Shown here: positions 29,903 through 39,327 of the stretch, in pieces
Layout: every line of letters begins with the position of its first letter
How positions within the stretch are numbered: the first letter of the stretch is position 1
Origin: Faunimonas pinastri
GTDB taxonomy: Bacteria; Pseudomonadota; Alphaproteobacteria; Rhizobiales; Afifellaceae
NCBI RefSeq assembly: GCF_900110915.1
Contig: NZ_FOFG01000008.1
Span: forward strand, 1 to 64,000
Length of the DNA stretch: 64,000 bases
Direction: 5' to 3'
Position numbers and translations under genes: made by a program
The notes under the pieces: generated by a model
Database searches by the model: none
Told to the model about the DNA's origin: nothing
The model's input: the letters and a program-made list of their open reading frames with translations, nothing else

Positions 29903-32900
29903 CTACATAAGTTCGACCTGCACCACGCCCGGCAGCGCCTTGATGGCGCCGGCGATGTGGGGTGTCACCCGGTAATGGCCGGGCAGCTTCATCTCCACTT
30001 CGCGCCCTTCCTGATCCAAAAGAAGAATCAGCGAGACGCTGCCCTCGCCCGGTTCGTTCAGGCGATTCTGCAGGCGCTCCACCGAGGCGGGGCGGTCGAG
30101 GAAAACGCGCAACGACGTGTTCCGACGGGCGGCCACCGCCTCCAGTTGCTCCAACCCGAGAATGCGCACGCGCAGGTCTTCCGTTTCCGGATCGAATTCC
30201 GCGCCGATCTGCATCATCAGAGACTGGCCGGGCTCAAGCTGCTCGCGCCACTCGAAAAGTCGCTCCTGATAAACCGTCGCCTCGAACTGGCCGGTCGGAT
30301 CCGACAGGGTAACGATACCGAGCCGGCCGCCGGTCTTGGTGCGTTTCTCCACCCGCTGCACCACCGTGACGGCAAGCAGACCGCCGAGGTTTCGCTGACT
30401 TCGGAGACGCTCGAAAAAGGCCTTCCAGGTCGTCCCGCCCCGCGCCTTGACCACGTCCTGATATTCGTCGAGCGGGTGAGCGGAAAGATAGGCGCCGATC
30501 GCGGTGAACTCGCGCTGCAGCCGCTCCGTCGGCGTCCAGGCCTCCACCTCCGCCAGCGTGACGGCCGGGGCGCTGCCGGCTTCGCCGAAGAGATCGCCGA
30601 CGCCGGAGGAAACACGCTGCACCCGCTCCTGCGCGGCGGCGAGCAGGCGCCCGACATTGCCGAAGATCAGCGAGCGGTTCGGCTCCAGCCGATCGAACGC
30701 ACCGGCCTGGACGAGGCATTCCATGGTACGGCGATTGACGATGCGAGGATCGATGCGGCCGACGAAATCGTCCAGACCGCGGAAGGGTCCCCCCTCGCGC
30801 ACCTCCACGATGTGCTCGATCACCTGGCTGCCGACCCCCTTCAGCGCGGAGAGCGCATAAACGATCTTTCCGTCCGCAACGTCGAAGAAGCCGCGCGAGC
30901 GGTTGATGTCGGGCGGGATGACGTCGATGCCGAGACGCCGCGCTTCCAGGCGGAATTCGTTCAGCTTGTCGGTGTTGCCCATGTCCAGCGTCATGGACGC
31001 GGCCAGAAATTCCACCGGATAGTTCGCCTTGAGATACGCCGTCTGGTAGGCGACCAGCGCGTAGGCGGCGGCGTGCGACTTGTTGAAGCCATAGCTTGCG
31101 AACTTCGCCACGAGATCGAAGATCATGCTGGCATCGGCCTCGACGACGTCGTGCGTGACGGCGCCCTCCACGAAGCGGGCGCGCTGGGCGTCCATCTCGG
31201 CCTTGATCTTCTTGCCCATGGCGCGGCGCAGCAGATCGGCGTCGCCCAGCGAATAGCCGGACAGCGTCTGCGCGATCTGCATCACCTGTTCCTGGTAGAT
31301 GATGACCCCGTAGGTTTCCTTCAGGATCGGCTCCAGTCGCGGATGCAGGTAGTCCGGCTCCTCCTCGCCGTGCTTGCGGCGGTTGTAGGTCGGGATGTTG
31401 TCCATCGGACCCGGGCGATAGAGCGCCACGAGCGCGATGATGTCCTCGAAGCGGTCGGCCTTCATGCCGGCGAGCGCACGCCGCATGCCCTGGCTTTCCA
31501 GCTGGAACACGCCGACCGTCTCGCCGCGACCCAGCATTTCGAAGGTCTTCTTATCCTCCAGCGGCAACGCGGACAGATCGATGTCGATGCCGCGCCGCGC
31601 GATGAGGTCCACCGCCCGGCGGAGCGTCGTGAGCGTCTTCAGGCCGAGGAAGTCGAACTTCACCAACCCGGCCTGTTCCACCCACTTCATGTTGAACTGG
31701 GTGACCGGCAGCGCCGAGCGCGGATCGCGGTAGAGCGGCACCAGCTGATCCAGCGGGCGATCGCCGATGACGATGCCGGCGGCGTGCGTCGAGGCGTGGC
31801 GGTAAAGACCCTCCAGCTTCATCGCGATGGTCAGGAGACGGTCGACGACCGGCTCTTCCTGCCGGGCCTCGGCAAAGCGCGGTTCATCCGCCACCGCCTG
31901 CGCCAGCGTGACCGGATTGGCGGGATCGGCCGGCACCATCTTGGAAAGCCGGTCCACCTGCCCGTAGGGCATTTCCAGCACGCGCCCGACGTCGCGAAGC
32001 GCGGCGCGAGCCTGCAGCGTTCCGAAGGTGATGATCTGCGCCACCTGGTCGGAGCCGTAGCGCTTCTGCACGTAGCCGATCACCTCTTCGCGCCGGTCCT
32101 GGCAGAAGTCGATGTCGAAGTCAGGCATCGAGACGCGTTCGGGATTGAGGAAGCGCTCGAAGAGCAGCGCGAAGCGGAGCGGATCGAGGTCGGTAATGGT
32201 GAGGGCCCAGGCGACGACCGATCCCGCGCCGGAGCCGCGGCCCGGCCCCACGGGAATGCCGTTCTGCTTGGCCCACTTGATGAAGTCGGCAACGATCAGG
32301 AAGTAGCCGGGGAACTTCATCTTGGTGATGATGCCAAGCTCGAATTCCAGCCGCTTCTCGTAATCCTCGCGCGTCAGACCCGGCGCGGTGCCGAGTTTGT
32401 CCAGGCGGGCGATCAGGCCTTCCTCGGCCTGGCGGCAAAGCTCGGCGGCCTCCTCGCGCTCGGCTGCTTCCGGATCCTCCGCCTTTGCGGCGAAGCGCGG
32501 CAGGATCGGGTTCACCGTGCGCACGCGCGCATGGCAGCGTAGCGCCACTTCCACCGTGTTTTCAAGCGCTTCCGGCAGATCCTGGAAGCGGCGCTTCATC
32601 TCGGCCTGCGAGGCGAAATGATGCTCCGGCGTGAGCCGCCGCCTGTCGTCGCTGGAAATCAGGCGGCCGTCCGCGATCGACAACAGGGCGTCATGCGCCT
32701 CATAATCCTCGGCCTTCGGAAACATGGGCTCGTTGGTCGCCACCAGCGGCAGATCCATCGCGTAGGCGAGATCCACAACGCCCGCTTCCGCGTCCCGCTC
32801 CACATCCATGCCGTGCCGTTCGAGGCTGACATAGAGGCGGTCGTCGAAGATGTTCTTGAGGTTCTCCAGCCGGGTGGCGGCAAGCTCGCCCTCGCCCTCT

Positions 32901-33370
32901 GCCATCGGATGGTAGAGCGGACCGTCATGGCCGCCCGTCAGCGCGATCAGCGCGCGCGATGCCTCCTGCAGTCGCGCCAGCGACACAGGCTCGCCGCGCC
33001 CATCCTCGCCCACATAGAAATGGGAGACGAGCTTCATCAGGTCGGCATAGCCCTGCGGCGACGCGCAGAAGAGGAAGATCGGCGCGGTGCGGCGAGTGCG
33101 GTTCTGCTGACCGGGACGCATCGCCTCGCGCTCGTCCTCGACCTCGAAGCGCACGGGCAACTTGCAGCCGACGATCGGCTGCAGCCCCGCCTTCACGGCC
33201 TTCTCGGAGAATTCCAGCGCGCCGAAGAGGTTCGCCGTATCCGTGATGCCGAGGGCCGGCATCTCCGACTTCACCGCCAGGTCGATCAGCTTGCCCAGCG
33301 GCAAGGCACCTTCCAGCAGCGAATAAGCGGAATGGCAATTGAGGTGGATGAAATCGGGGCCGCCCGGCAT
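29903..33370 (-). CDS. dnaE: DNA polymerase III alpha subunit
   Basis: Catalytic subunit of the replicative polymerase. The 1155-residue protein starts with a PHP domain ([18 protein letters not shown]). The polymerase core carries [12 protein letters not shown] (about residues 412-423, two catalytic Asp). A helix-hairpin-helix region, an OB-fold near residues 985-1060 and a C-terminal tau-binding part follow. It is the DnaE1 type, not the error-prone DnaE2/ImuC. The ATG at 33370 has GGGAG six bases upstream; a longer frame to 33520 would run into the region following a 32-codon ORF and lacks a binding site. The only promoter-like signal between lolD and dnaE is a LexA-controlled one. Confidence 0.95.
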   Translation of the reverse strand: MPGGPDFIHLNCHSAYSLLEGALPLGKLIDLAVKSEMPALGITDTANLFGALEFSEKAVKAGLQPIVGCKLPVRFEVEDEREAMRPGQQNRTRRTAPIFLFCASPQGYADLMKLVSHFYVGEDGRGEPVSLARLQEASRALIALTGGHDGPLYHPMAEGEGELAATRLENLKNIFDDRLYVSLERHGMDVERDAEAGVVDLAYAMDLPLVATNEPMFPKAEDYEAHDALLSIADGRLISSDDRRRLTPEHHFASQAEMKRRFQDLPEALENTVEVALRCHARVRTVNPILPRFAAKAEDPEAAEREEAAELCRQAEEGLIARLDKLGTAPGLTREDYEKRLEFELGIITKMKFPGYFLIVADFIKWAKQNGIPVGPGRGSGAGSVVAWALTITDLDPLRFALLFERFLNPERVSMPDFDIDFCQDRREEVIGYVQKRYGSDQVAQIITFGTLQARAALRDVGRVLEMPYGQVDRLSKMVPADPANPVTLAQAVADEPRFAEARQEEPVVDRLLTIAMKLEGLYRHASTHAAGIVIGDRPLDQLVPLYRDPRSALPVTQFNMKWVEQAGLVKFDFLGLKTLTTLRRAVDLIARRGIDIDLSALPLEDKKTFEMLGRGETVGVFQLESQGMRRALAGMKADRFEDIIALVALYRPGPMDNIPTYNRRKHGEEEPDYLHPRLEPILKETYGVIIYQEQVMQIAQTLSGYSLGDADLLRRAMGKKIKAEMDAQRARFVEGAVTHDVVEADASMIFDLVAKFASYGFNKSHAAAYALVAYQTAYLKANYPVEFLAASMTLDMGNTDKLNEFRLEARRLGIDVIPPDINRSRGFFDVADGKIVYALSALKGVGSQVIEHIVEVREGGPFRGLDDFVGRIDPRIVNRRTMECLVQAGAFDRLEPNRSLIFGNVGRLLAAAQERVQRVSSGVGDLFGEAGSAPAVTLAEVEAWTPTERLQREFTAIGAYLSAHPLDEYQDVVKARGGTTWKAFFERLRSQRNLGGLLAVTVVQRVEKRTKTGGRLGIVTLSDPTGQFEATVYQERLFEWREQLEPGQSLMMQIGAEFDPETEDLRVRILGLEQLEAVAARRNTSLRVFLDRPASVERLQNRLNEPGEGSVSLILLLDQEGREVEMKLPGHYRVTPHIAGAIKALPGVVQVELM

Positions 33371-33482
33371 CGCCCTCTCCCTGAAAAGCTCGACCCGATC
33401 CATGTCAGGCGCAAGCCGCGAGGTCCAGCGATTCGGACCGGTCGTCCCCGCTTTCCAGCGACCTCGCCGGACCGGCGGCGGA

Positions 33483-33581
33483 TCAGGCGATGCCGCCGAG
33501 GAGACCGGCCCAGACGACAAGGCTGCCCATTAGAACGGCCACGGCAACAAAGGAACACGCTTCGCGGATCAGCCAGGTCAT
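33483..33581 (-). CDS. Predicted SOS-controlled 32-residue single-pass membrane protein
   Basis: The 32-codon frame reads [11 protein letters not shown], then a hydrophobic run to AGLLGGIA, stop TGA. Residues 9-31 form one strong transmembrane segment, preceded by a short N-terminus with one Arg and one Glu. AAGGAGAG lies about six bases upstream of the ATG, one of the best ribosome binding sites in the window. Two perfect GTTC-N7-GTTC boxes lie upstream (33599-33613 and 33645-33659), the first overlapping the predicted -10. By analogy with SidA, a 29-residue SOS-induced division inhibitor of Caulobacter, it may act on the divisome in the inner membrane. That is inference; I have not aligned the two. 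dnaE follows 112 bases downstream. Confidence 0.65.
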   Translation of the reverse strand: MTWLIREACSFVAVAVLMGSLVVWAGLLGGIA

Positions 33582-33598
33582 TGCTCTCTCCTTTATGT

Positions 33599-33613
33599 GT
33601 TCACTATATGTTC
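33599..33613 (-). promoter_or_regulatory. LexA box, proximal (GTTC-N7-GTTC)
   Basis: GTTC-ACTATAT-GTTC is a perfect alphaproteobacterial LexA site, 18 bases upstream of the start codon of the 32-codon ORF. It overlaps the predicted -10 (33607-33612), where binding would block RNA polymerase. Confidence 0.85.
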
Positions 33614-33635
33614 CACATCCCGGATTGAGCCGCAA
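33607..33635 (-). promoter_or_regulatory. Predicted promoter of the 32-codon ORF
   Basis: On the - strand, TTGCGG (33635-33630), a 17-base spacer and AACATA (33612-33607) form a sigma70-like promoter. It is built like the lexA promoter at 9367-9395, with the LexA box over the -10. A TATAGT three bases further downstream could serve as an alternative -10. Confidence 0.45.
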
Positions 33636-33644
33636 CCGAATTTT

Positions 33645-33659
33645 GTTCTCGTCCTGTTC
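33645..33659 (-). promoter_or_regulatory. LexA box, distal (GTTC-N7-GTTC)
   Basis: GTTC-TCGTCCT-GTTC is a second perfect LexA site, ten bases upstream of the predicted -35 and six bases beyond the lolD stop codon. Centre-to-centre distance to the proximal box is 46 bases. Confidence 0.8.
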
Positions 33660-33665
33660 TATGGT

Positions 33666-34379
33666 TTACGAAAGGTCAGCGGCGACGATCTCGCCGTCGC
33701 GCAGCGTGATCGCCCGGTCCATCCGTCGCGCCAGCGTCAGGTTGTGCGTGGCGATCAGCGCCGCGACGTTGGAATGTCGGACCAGCGTGCTGAGCGCCAG
33801 GAAGACGTGGTCGGACGTCTTGGGATCGAGATTGCCGGTGGGCTCGTCGGCCAGGAGCAGGCGCGGCGCGTTGGCGACGGCACGCGCGATCGCGACGCGC
33901 TGCTGCTCACCGCCGGAAAGCTCCGAAGGTCGGTGCGAGGCGCGGTGGTCCACCCGGAGGTAGGCGAGCAGTTCCATCGCCCGCGCCGCCGCTTCCTTGC
34001 GGGAAAGACCGGCGATCAGCTGCGGGATCATGAGATTCTCCAGCGCGGAGAATTCCGGCATCAGATGGTGGAACTGGTAGACAAAGCCGATCTCGCCTCG
34101 ACGGATCGCCGTGCGCGCGGGATCCTTGAGCTCCGACGTGCGCAGCGGCCCGATCATCACCTCGCCGGAATCCGGCCGCTCCAGCAGGCCCGCCATGTGC
34201 AGCAGCGTCGACTTGCCGGAGCCGGAGGGCGCGACGAGCGCCACCAGCTCGCCGGGAGAGACGCGGAGATGGGCGTTCTGCAACACATTCAACGGCCCGG
34301 CCGCCGTGCTGTAGGACCGACTGACGCCATCGAGCGTCAGAGCATAGGGGTGATCCGTCTCCACCTTGGATTCGCTCAT
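33666..34379 (-). CDS. lolD: Lipoprotein-releasing ABC transporter ATPase LolD
   Basis: ATPase of the LolCDE-type complex that extracts outer-membrane lipoproteins from the inner membrane. The 237-residue protein has Walker [10 protein letters not shown] at residues 50-58, the signature [14 protein letters not shown] at about 153-166, and Walker [13 protein letters not shown]. It overlaps the lolC stop by four bases (ATGA). The stop codon lies just before the distal LexA box of the next gene. Confidence 0.95.
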   Translation of the reverse strand: MSESKVETDHPYALTLDGVSRSYSTAAGPLNVLQNAHLRVSPGELVALVAPSGSGKSTLLHMAGLLERPDSGEVMIGPLRTSELKDPARTAIRRGEIGFVYQFHHLMPEFSALENLMIPQLIAGLSRKEAAARAMELLAYLRVDHRASHRPSELSGGEQQRVAIARAVANAPRLLLADEPTGNLDPKTSDHVFLALSTLVRHSNVAALIATHNLTLARRMDRAITLRDGEIVAADLS

Positions 34380-35860
34380 TCGTAACGCAGGGCCTCAACG
34401 GGATCGAGCTTGGCCGCCCGCCACGCAGGGTAGATGGTCGCAAGAAAGGAGATCGCCAGCGCCATGAGAACGATCTCGGTCGTCTCGCGGGCGTTCATCT
34501 CCGCCGGCAGGTTGGACAGGAAATAAAGCTGCGGATTGAACACGTCGGTGTTCGTCAGCCAGGAGACGAAATCCTTGATCCGCTCGATGTTGAGGCAGAT
34601 CAGGGTGCCCATGGCCAGCCCGGCGAAGGTGCCGACGGTACCGATCATCGCCCCCGTGATGAAGAAAATACGGAGTACCGCGCCACGTGTAGCGCCCATG
34701 GTCCGCAGGATCGCGATGTCGCGCCCCTTGTCCTTCACCAGCATGGTGAGGCCGGAAATGATGTTGAGCGCCGCCACCAGCACGATCAGCAGCAGGATCA
34801 GGAACATGACGTTCCGCTCAACCTCCAGCGCGGAGAAGAAGGTGGCGTTGCGCTGCCGCCAGTCGATGGACAGAACCGAACGCCCCGCGGCCTTCTCTAT
34901 CGCGTCCCGATAGGAAGCGATGTTATCGGGGTTATCGGTATAGACCTCGATCGCCCCCGCCTGGTCGGGCATGTTGAAATAGGCCTGCGCCTCAGTCAGC
35001 GGCATGAAGACGAAGGTGGAATCGTATTCCGACATGCCGATCTCGAAGATCGCCACCACGGGATAGGCCTTCACCCGGGGCGCCACGCCCATGGGCGTCA
35101 CCGCGCCGCGCGGACTGATCAGCGTGATCTTGTCACCGACCTGCAGCCCGAGGCTTTCCGCCAGGCGCGAGCCGATTGCCACGCCGCTGGAATCGTCGAA
35201 GCCGTCAAGCGTGCCGTTGTTCTTGATGGAATCGGCGACCTTGCTGAGCTTGCGCAGATCCTCGCCGCGAACGCCGCGCACGAGCACGCCCGATCCGGCA
35301 CTGGTGGTGCCGGAGGCGAGCGCCTGCCCCTCGATGATGGGCATCGCCATGCGCACGAAGGGCAGCTTGTCCAGCCGGTCGGCCGTCGCGTTGTAGTCGG
35401 TCAGCGGCGTATCCGTCGGCTGCAGCACCATATGGCCGTTGATGCCGAGGATCTTGTCGAGGAGCTCGCCGCGAAAACCGTTCATGACGGCCATGACGAT
35501 CACGAGCGTCGCCACGCCCAGCATGATGCCGAGGAACGAGAAGCCGGCAATGACGGAGATGAACGCTTCCTTCCGCCGCGGACGCAAATAGCGGAAGGCC
35601 AGCATCCACTCGAACACGGAAAAAGGCCGCGTGGCCGGCACCAGGCCGACCGGCTCGGGCGCAGGGGCACGCCCCTGCCGCGCTCCGCCCCGGCCCGCCC
35701 CGCGTTGGCCCGTCCCGCGTTGGCCCGCTTGATCCGGGCCCGCGTCGCTCTTGCTCGCCGGGATAGGGCTACGCCGTCTCGTGAACGAGCCGATTGACGG
35801 CAGCGTCAATCCCGAGAGTCTCCCGCTCACCCGTTGCGCGACGCTTGATTTCAACTTCAC
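34376..35860 (-). CDS. lolC: Lipoprotein-releasing system permease (LolC/LolE type)
   Basis: Membrane subunit of the lipoprotein-releasing transporter. The recognisable protein starts at [19 protein letters not shown] (residue 78 of the longest frame). A first membrane segment with [18 protein letters not shown] follows, then a periplasmic MacB-like domain and three C-terminal membrane segments ending [17 protein letters not shown]. The start is unclear. GTG at 35860 lies 92 bases inside proS; TTG at 35809 and GTG at 35641 are alternatives. The segment between the proS stop and residue 74 has no start codon and contains a tandem repeat. A single LolC/E-type permease is usual in alphaproteobacteria, probably acting as a homodimer. 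Confidence 0.88.
   Translation of the reverse strand: MKLKSSVAQRVSGRLSGLTLPSIGSFTRRRSPIPASKSDAGPDQAGQRGTGQRGAGRGGARQGRAPAPEPVGLVPATRPFSVFEWMLAFRYLRPRRKEAFISVIAGFSFLGIMLGVATLVIVMAVMNGFRGELLDKILGINGHMVLQPTDTPLTDYNATADRLDKLPFVRMAMPIIEGQALASGTTSAGSGVLVRGVRGEDLRKLSKVADSIKNNGTLDGFDDSSGVAIGSRLAESLGLQVGDKITLISPRGAVTPMGVAPRVKAYPVVAIFEIGMSEYDSTFVFMPLTEAQAYFNMPDQAGAIEVYTDNPDNIASYRDAIEKAAGRSVLSIDWRQRNATFFSALEVERNVMFLILLLIVLVAALNIISGLTMLVKDKGRDIAILRTMGATRGAVLRIFFITGAMIGTVGTFAGLAMGTLICLNIERIKDFVSWLTNTDVFNPQLYFLSNLPAEMNARETTEIVLMALAISFLATIYPAWRAAKLDPVEALRYE
35699..35728 (-). repeat. 15-bp tandem repeat at the proS-lolC junction
   Basis: CCCGCGTTGGCCCG-T is repeated (35699-35713 and 35714-35728, last base differing). 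If translated in the lolC frame it gives two copies of GQRG plus one residue in a glycine/arginine/glutamine-rich stretch. Confidence 0.7.
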
Positions 35861-37094
35861 CCTTGGCTGCCCCTTTCGGCCCCACGATCAGCTGCCAGGG
35901 CAGTCCGATCAGGTCCATGGTCGCGAACTTCGCGCCGGCGCGTTGATCTGTATCGTCGTAGAGCACCGACAATCCGGCGGATTCGAGTCGGGCGACGATG
36001 CCGGCTGCAATCTCGTCCGTGGCGACATCGCCCGGCTTGAGGTTGATCAGGCCGACGTTGAAGGGAGCCACGCTGTCCGGCCAGATGATTCCCGCCTCAT
36101 CGTGACTCGCTTCGATCAGCGCGCCAAGCAGGCGCGACACGCCGACTCCGTAGGAACCCATATGGACCGGCCGCTCCACCCCGTCGGGTCCTGTTACCCG
36201 CGCCTTCATCGGCTCGGAATACTTGGCGCCGAAATAGAAGATGTGGCCCACCTCGATGCCGCGCGCGGATACCTGCCGCGCTTCCGGCAGCGCCGCGAAA
36301 GCGTCCGCGTCGTGCATTTCCTCCGTCGCCGCGTAGGGAGTCGTCCAGTTCGACACGACGCCGGAGAGATCGGCGGCAAAGTCGGTGTCGTCGCCGGGCA
36401 GATCGAGCGTCAGAAGATCCTGGTCGCAGAACACCTGGCTTTCGCCCGTCTCGGCCAGGATGATGAATTCGTGGCTGAGGTCGCCGCCGATCGGACCGGT
36501 ATCGGCACGCATCGGGATGGCCGTCAGGCCGAGCCGCTTGAAGGTGCGCAGATAGGCCACGAACATGCGGTTATAGGCGTGGCGAGCGGATTCCGCGTCC
36601 ACGTCGAAGGAATAGGCGTCCTTCATCAGGAACTCGCGGCCGCGCATGACGCCGAAGCGCGGACGCACCTCGTCGCGGAACTTCCACTGGATGTGATAGA
36701 GGTTCAGCGGCAGGTCGCGATAGGAACGCACGGTGTTGCGGAAGATGTCGGTGATCATCTCCTCGTTCGTCGGCCCGAACAGGAGTTCGCGCTCGTGACG
36801 GTCCTCGATGCGCAGCATCTCCTTGCCGTAATCGTCATAACGGCCGCTTTCGCGCCAGAGATCGGCCGACTGGATCGTCGGCATCAGAAGTTCCAGCGCG
36901 CCCGCGCGGTTCTGCTCCTCGCGCACGATCCGCGCGACGTTCTCCAACACGCGGAGCCCGAGCGGCAGCCAGGAATAGATGCCGGCCGTCTGCTGCCGGA
37001 TCATTCCGGCACGCAGCATCAACCGATGCGAGACGATCTCGGCTTCCTTGGGGTCTTCCTTGAGGATCGGCAGAAAATATTTGGAGAGCAGCAT
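35769..37094 (-). CDS. proS: Prolyl-tRNA synthetase (short, editing-less type)
   Basis: Charges tRNA-Pro. The 441-residue class II synthetase lacks the INS editing domain of the long bacterial form and belongs to the short alphaproteobacterial type. Class II motifs are visible: [15 protein letters not shown], then [23 protein letters not shown] (motif 2), [19 protein letters not shown] (motif 3), and a C-terminal anticodon-binding domain. The ATG at 37094 gives the family start [20 protein letters not shown]. Mischarged Ala-tRNA-Pro would need a separate trans-editing protein, which is not in this window. Confidence 0.95.
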   Translation of the reverse strand: MLLSKYFLPILKEDPKEAEIVSHRLMLRAGMIRQQTAGIYSWLPLGLRVLENVARIVREEQNRAGALELLMPTIQSADLWRESGRYDDYGKEMLRIEDRHERELLFGPTNEEMITDIFRNTVRSYRDLPLNLYHIQWKFRDEVRPRFGVMRGREFLMKDAYSFDVDAESARHAYNRMFVAYLRTFKRLGLTAIPMRADTGPIGGDLSHEFIILAETGESQVFCDQDLLTLDLPGDDTDFAADLSGVVSNWTTPYAATEEMHDADAFAALPEARQVSARGIEVGHIFYFGAKYSEPMKARVTGPDGVERPVHMGSYGVGVSRLLGALIEASHDEAGIIWPDSVAPFNVGLINLKPGDVATDEIAAGIVARLESAGLSVLYDDTDQRAGAKFATMDLIGLPWQLIVGPKGAAKGEVEIKRRATGERETLGIDAAVNRLVHETA

Positions 37095-37399
37095 CTTCGA
37101 GTCGTTCTCTGAGGTCGCAGACACAAACCGTAAAGGAGCGGCCTTGGCAAGTCCGGCGTAATGCAAGGCCGGTTGTTGCGCCGAGAGGGTCCCCGGCGAA
37201 AACTGCATCTCTTTTGTGCAATCCCCGCTAAAAAAGATGGCATTGCCATGACAAAGGGCGTGACAAGACGGAAATGCTGGTCTAGCTTAAGGTCATCAAC
37301 AGAGTGCACCTGCACCGATCCACTGCGGTCCAAGTCTTGGGAGGACTTCATCAGGGCGACCATGTAAAACGCTCGATGATGCTTGACTTATCGCAATTG

Positions 37400-37431
37400 A
37401 GAGCAAGGCAACGCCTTGCTCTTTCTTTTTT
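37400..37431 (+). terminator. Orphan Rho-independent terminator on the + strand
   Basis: A 9-bp stem GAGCAAGGC-AAC-GCCTTGCTC (37401-37421) is followed by TTTCTTTTTT, an excellent terminator reading left to right. Both flanking genes are on the - strand, so no known gene uses it. It implies a short + strand transcript starting somewhere in about 37100-37380. I could not identify its promoter. Confidence 0.8.
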
Positions 37432-37591
37432 GGGCCTTGGCCTTTTCCCTTCCCTGCCTTCATGACTGCTCGAAAGACCCCGGCCAAGCCGGCGTCTATT
37501 CACGGCTACTGAAGCCCTGCCCCGTTTCATCAACGCGGCCCGGTTCGGTGTTCCCCATCGAGGCGAGCGTCGCCCGTTCTCTCAGCCAGCG

Positions 37592-37625
37592 CAAACGAAA
37601 CGACCGGAGCCGATCGGCCCCGGTC
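37592..37625 (-). terminator. Terminator after rnj
   Basis: On the - strand GACCGG...CCGGTC (37625-37620 with 37607-37602) encloses the self-complementary GCCGATCGGC, followed by GTTTCGTTT. It begins 28 bases after the rnj stop and probably ends the nuo-birA-rnj series. Confidence 0.55.
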
Positions 37626-37652
37626 GGGTGAACACGCGTCCTGTTCCTGTGG

Positions 37653-39326
37653 TCAGTCGCTCACATGCGTGACGTGGACGATCACCGTGGGCCTCTTGCC
37701 CCAGACGGTTTCGATCTCGCCGCGGACGGTTCGCCGAACCGTCTCCTCGATGACGGAGGCATCCCGCTTTCTCGCCTTCGACATGCCGTCCAGCGCGTCG
37801 TCGACGGCTTTCTGCGCGATCTCGTAGAGCAGCTTGCCCGAGGCATCCGCCTTGGGAATGCCCAGAACCGCCAACGCAGGATCTTCCAGCACCTCGCCGC
37901 TGTCGCTCAGCACGACGGAGACGGAGATCACGCCAAGGAACGACAGCCGCCGGCGATCGGCGACACCGCTCGCATCCGGCGTCGACACGATGTTGCCATC
38001 CCGGAACAGCCGCCCGGAGGTGACGTCGGCCAGTCGCTCAGGCTTGCCCGGCCATAGCCGCGTCATCCGACCGTTACGCGTTTCCACCACATGCGGAATT
38101 CCGACGGAGCGGCCGAGCATCGCCTGCTTCTGAAGGTGCAGCGGCTCGCCATGGACGGGCACGAGGACCTGCGGCTTGATCCAGTCGTACATCTGCCGAA
38201 GCTCGTCGCGACGGGGGTGACCGGACGTGTGAACGAGGCCGTCGCGGTCGGTCACGACCTCGGCCCCTAGATCCACCAGCGCATTGATGATGCTGCCGAT
38301 CGCCCGTTCGTTGCCGGGAATGGGCCGCGAGGAGAAGATCACGCGATCCCCCGCCGACAGCGCCACGGCCCGGTGATCGCCGGAGGCGATCCGCGAGAGG
38401 GCGGCGCGCGGCTCGCCCTGGCTTCCCGTCATCAGCGCGACGACGCGCTCACGCGGGAGATAGCCGTAGGCATCCTGGTCGAGGAATGGGGGAAGCCCTT
38501 CCAGAAGCCCGAGTTCAGTCGCGACATCCACGGCACGGCGAATGGCGCGGCCGATGATAACCACGTCGCGCCCTGCCCGCTGCGCGGCTGCCGCCACGGA
38601 GCGGATGCGCGAGATGTTGCTGGCGAACGTCGTCACCGCGACCCGGTGCTTGGCTTCCGCGATCATCCGTTCAAGCACCAGCGCCACTTCGCTTTCGCTG
38701 GGGCTGATGCCCTCGCGCACGGCATTGGTGGAATCGCAGATCAGTGCCAGTACGCCTTCGCGCCCAAGCTCGGCCAGCCGGTTCTCATCGGTCGCCCTGC
38801 CCGTGCCGGGCGTCGGATCCAGCTTCCAGTCGCCGGTATGGACGATCTTGCCCGCAGGCGTGGTGATCGCCAGTGCATTCGCCTCCGGCACCGAATGGGA
38901 AACCGGCACGAACTCCACCTTGAACGGACCGGCCTCGAAGCTTTCGCCCTGGTTCACGACGGTGACGGGGATCTTCGGCGCGTTGTGCTCGCCCGACCGC
39001 TTCGCCTCCAGCAGGCCCGCTGTGAACGGCGTCATGTAGACGGGCACGCCCAGCCGGGGCCAAAGATCGAAGAGGCCGCCAAAATGATCCTCATGCGCGT
39101 GCGTAATGACGATGCCGAGGAGGTTCTTCTTCCGTTCCACAAGAAAGCGGACATCGGGCAGAACCGCGTCCACACCCGGAAGGTCGTCATGCCCGAAGGA
39201 TTGTCCCACGTCGACGGCGAGCCAGGACCGGTTCTTTCCCTGTCCGAAGCCGTACAGGGCAAGGTTCATCCCAATCTCGCCCACGCCGCCGAGCGGCACG
39301 AAAACCAGTTCGTCTTCGCCTGCCAT
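37653..39326 (-). CDS. rnj: Ribonuclease J
   Basis: Endo- and 5'-exoribonuclease that processes rRNA and mRNA, the alphaproteobacterial counterpart of Bacillus RNase J. The 557-residue protein has a metallo-beta-lactamase core with THAHEDHFGGL at residues 75-85, a beta-CASP domain (about 220-350) containing MTGSQGEPRAALSRIASGDH, and the late motif HTSGHPRRDELRQM. A C-terminal domain follows. AGAGG lies five bases before the ATG at 39326. The birA stop is one base upstream, so the two are coupled. Confidence 0.94.
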   Translation of the reverse strand: MAGEDELVFVPLGGVGEIGMNLALYGFGQGKNRSWLAVDVGQSFGHDDLPGVDAVLPDVRFLVERKKNLLGIVITHAHEDHFGGLFDLWPRLGVPVYMTPFTAGLLEAKRSGEHNAPKIPVTVVNQGESFEAGPFKVEFVPVSHSVPEANALAITTPAGKIVHTGDWKLDPTPGTGRATDENRLAELGREGVLALICDSTNAVREGISPSESEVALVLERMIAEAKHRVAVTTFASNISRIRSVAAAAQRAGRDVVIIGRAIRRAVDVATELGLLEGLPPFLDQDAYGYLPRERVVALMTGSQGEPRAALSRIASGDHRAVALSAGDRVIFSSRPIPGNERAIGSIINALVDLGAEVVTDRDGLVHTSGHPRRDELRQMYDWIKPQVLVPVHGEPLHLQKQAMLGRSVGIPHVVETRNGRMTRLWPGKPERLADVTSGRLFRDGNIVSTPDASGVADRRRLSFLGVISVSVVLSDSGEVLEDPALAVLGIPKADASGKLLYEIAQKAVDDALDGMSKARKRDASVIEETVRRTVRGEIETVWGKRPTVIVHVTHVSD

Positions 39327-39327
39327 C

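Larger units (their letters stand above)
37095..37652. other. 558-base region without a recognised protein gene
   Basis: This is the gap between rnj (ends 37653) and proS (starts 37094), both on -. It contains a strong + strand terminator (37400-37431) and a - strand terminator for rnj (37592-37625). A 39-codon + frame at 37248-37367 ends 33 bases before the first terminator but has no convincing ribosome binding site and no recognisable features. In many Hyphomicrobiales a methylmalonyl-CoA epimerase gene (mce) and a DUF1467 gene lie between rnj and proS; neither is present here. Confidence 0.7.

Noticed and set aside
29843-32542. 899-codon open frame on the + strand
   Set aside because: Antisense to dnaE, which matches its family over the full length; same GC-rich shadow effect.
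35769-37094. ProS as a truncated gene
   Set aside because: The short form without the editing domain is the normal alphaproteobacterial type, and all class II motifs are present.
37248-37367. 39-codon + frame ending before the orphan terminator
   Set aside because: No convincing ribosome binding site, no membrane segment or recognisable motif, and arbitrary composition. Kept only as a possibility in the finding on the orphan terminator.
37296-37487. 63-codon - frame in the rnj-proS gap
   Set aside because: It runs across the + strand terminator hairpin and has no ribosome binding site or family features.
37630-37646. GAAC...GTTC resembling a LexA box near the rnj 3' end
   Set aside because: The spacing is nine bases, not seven, and it lies just downstream of rnj, not in a promoter.
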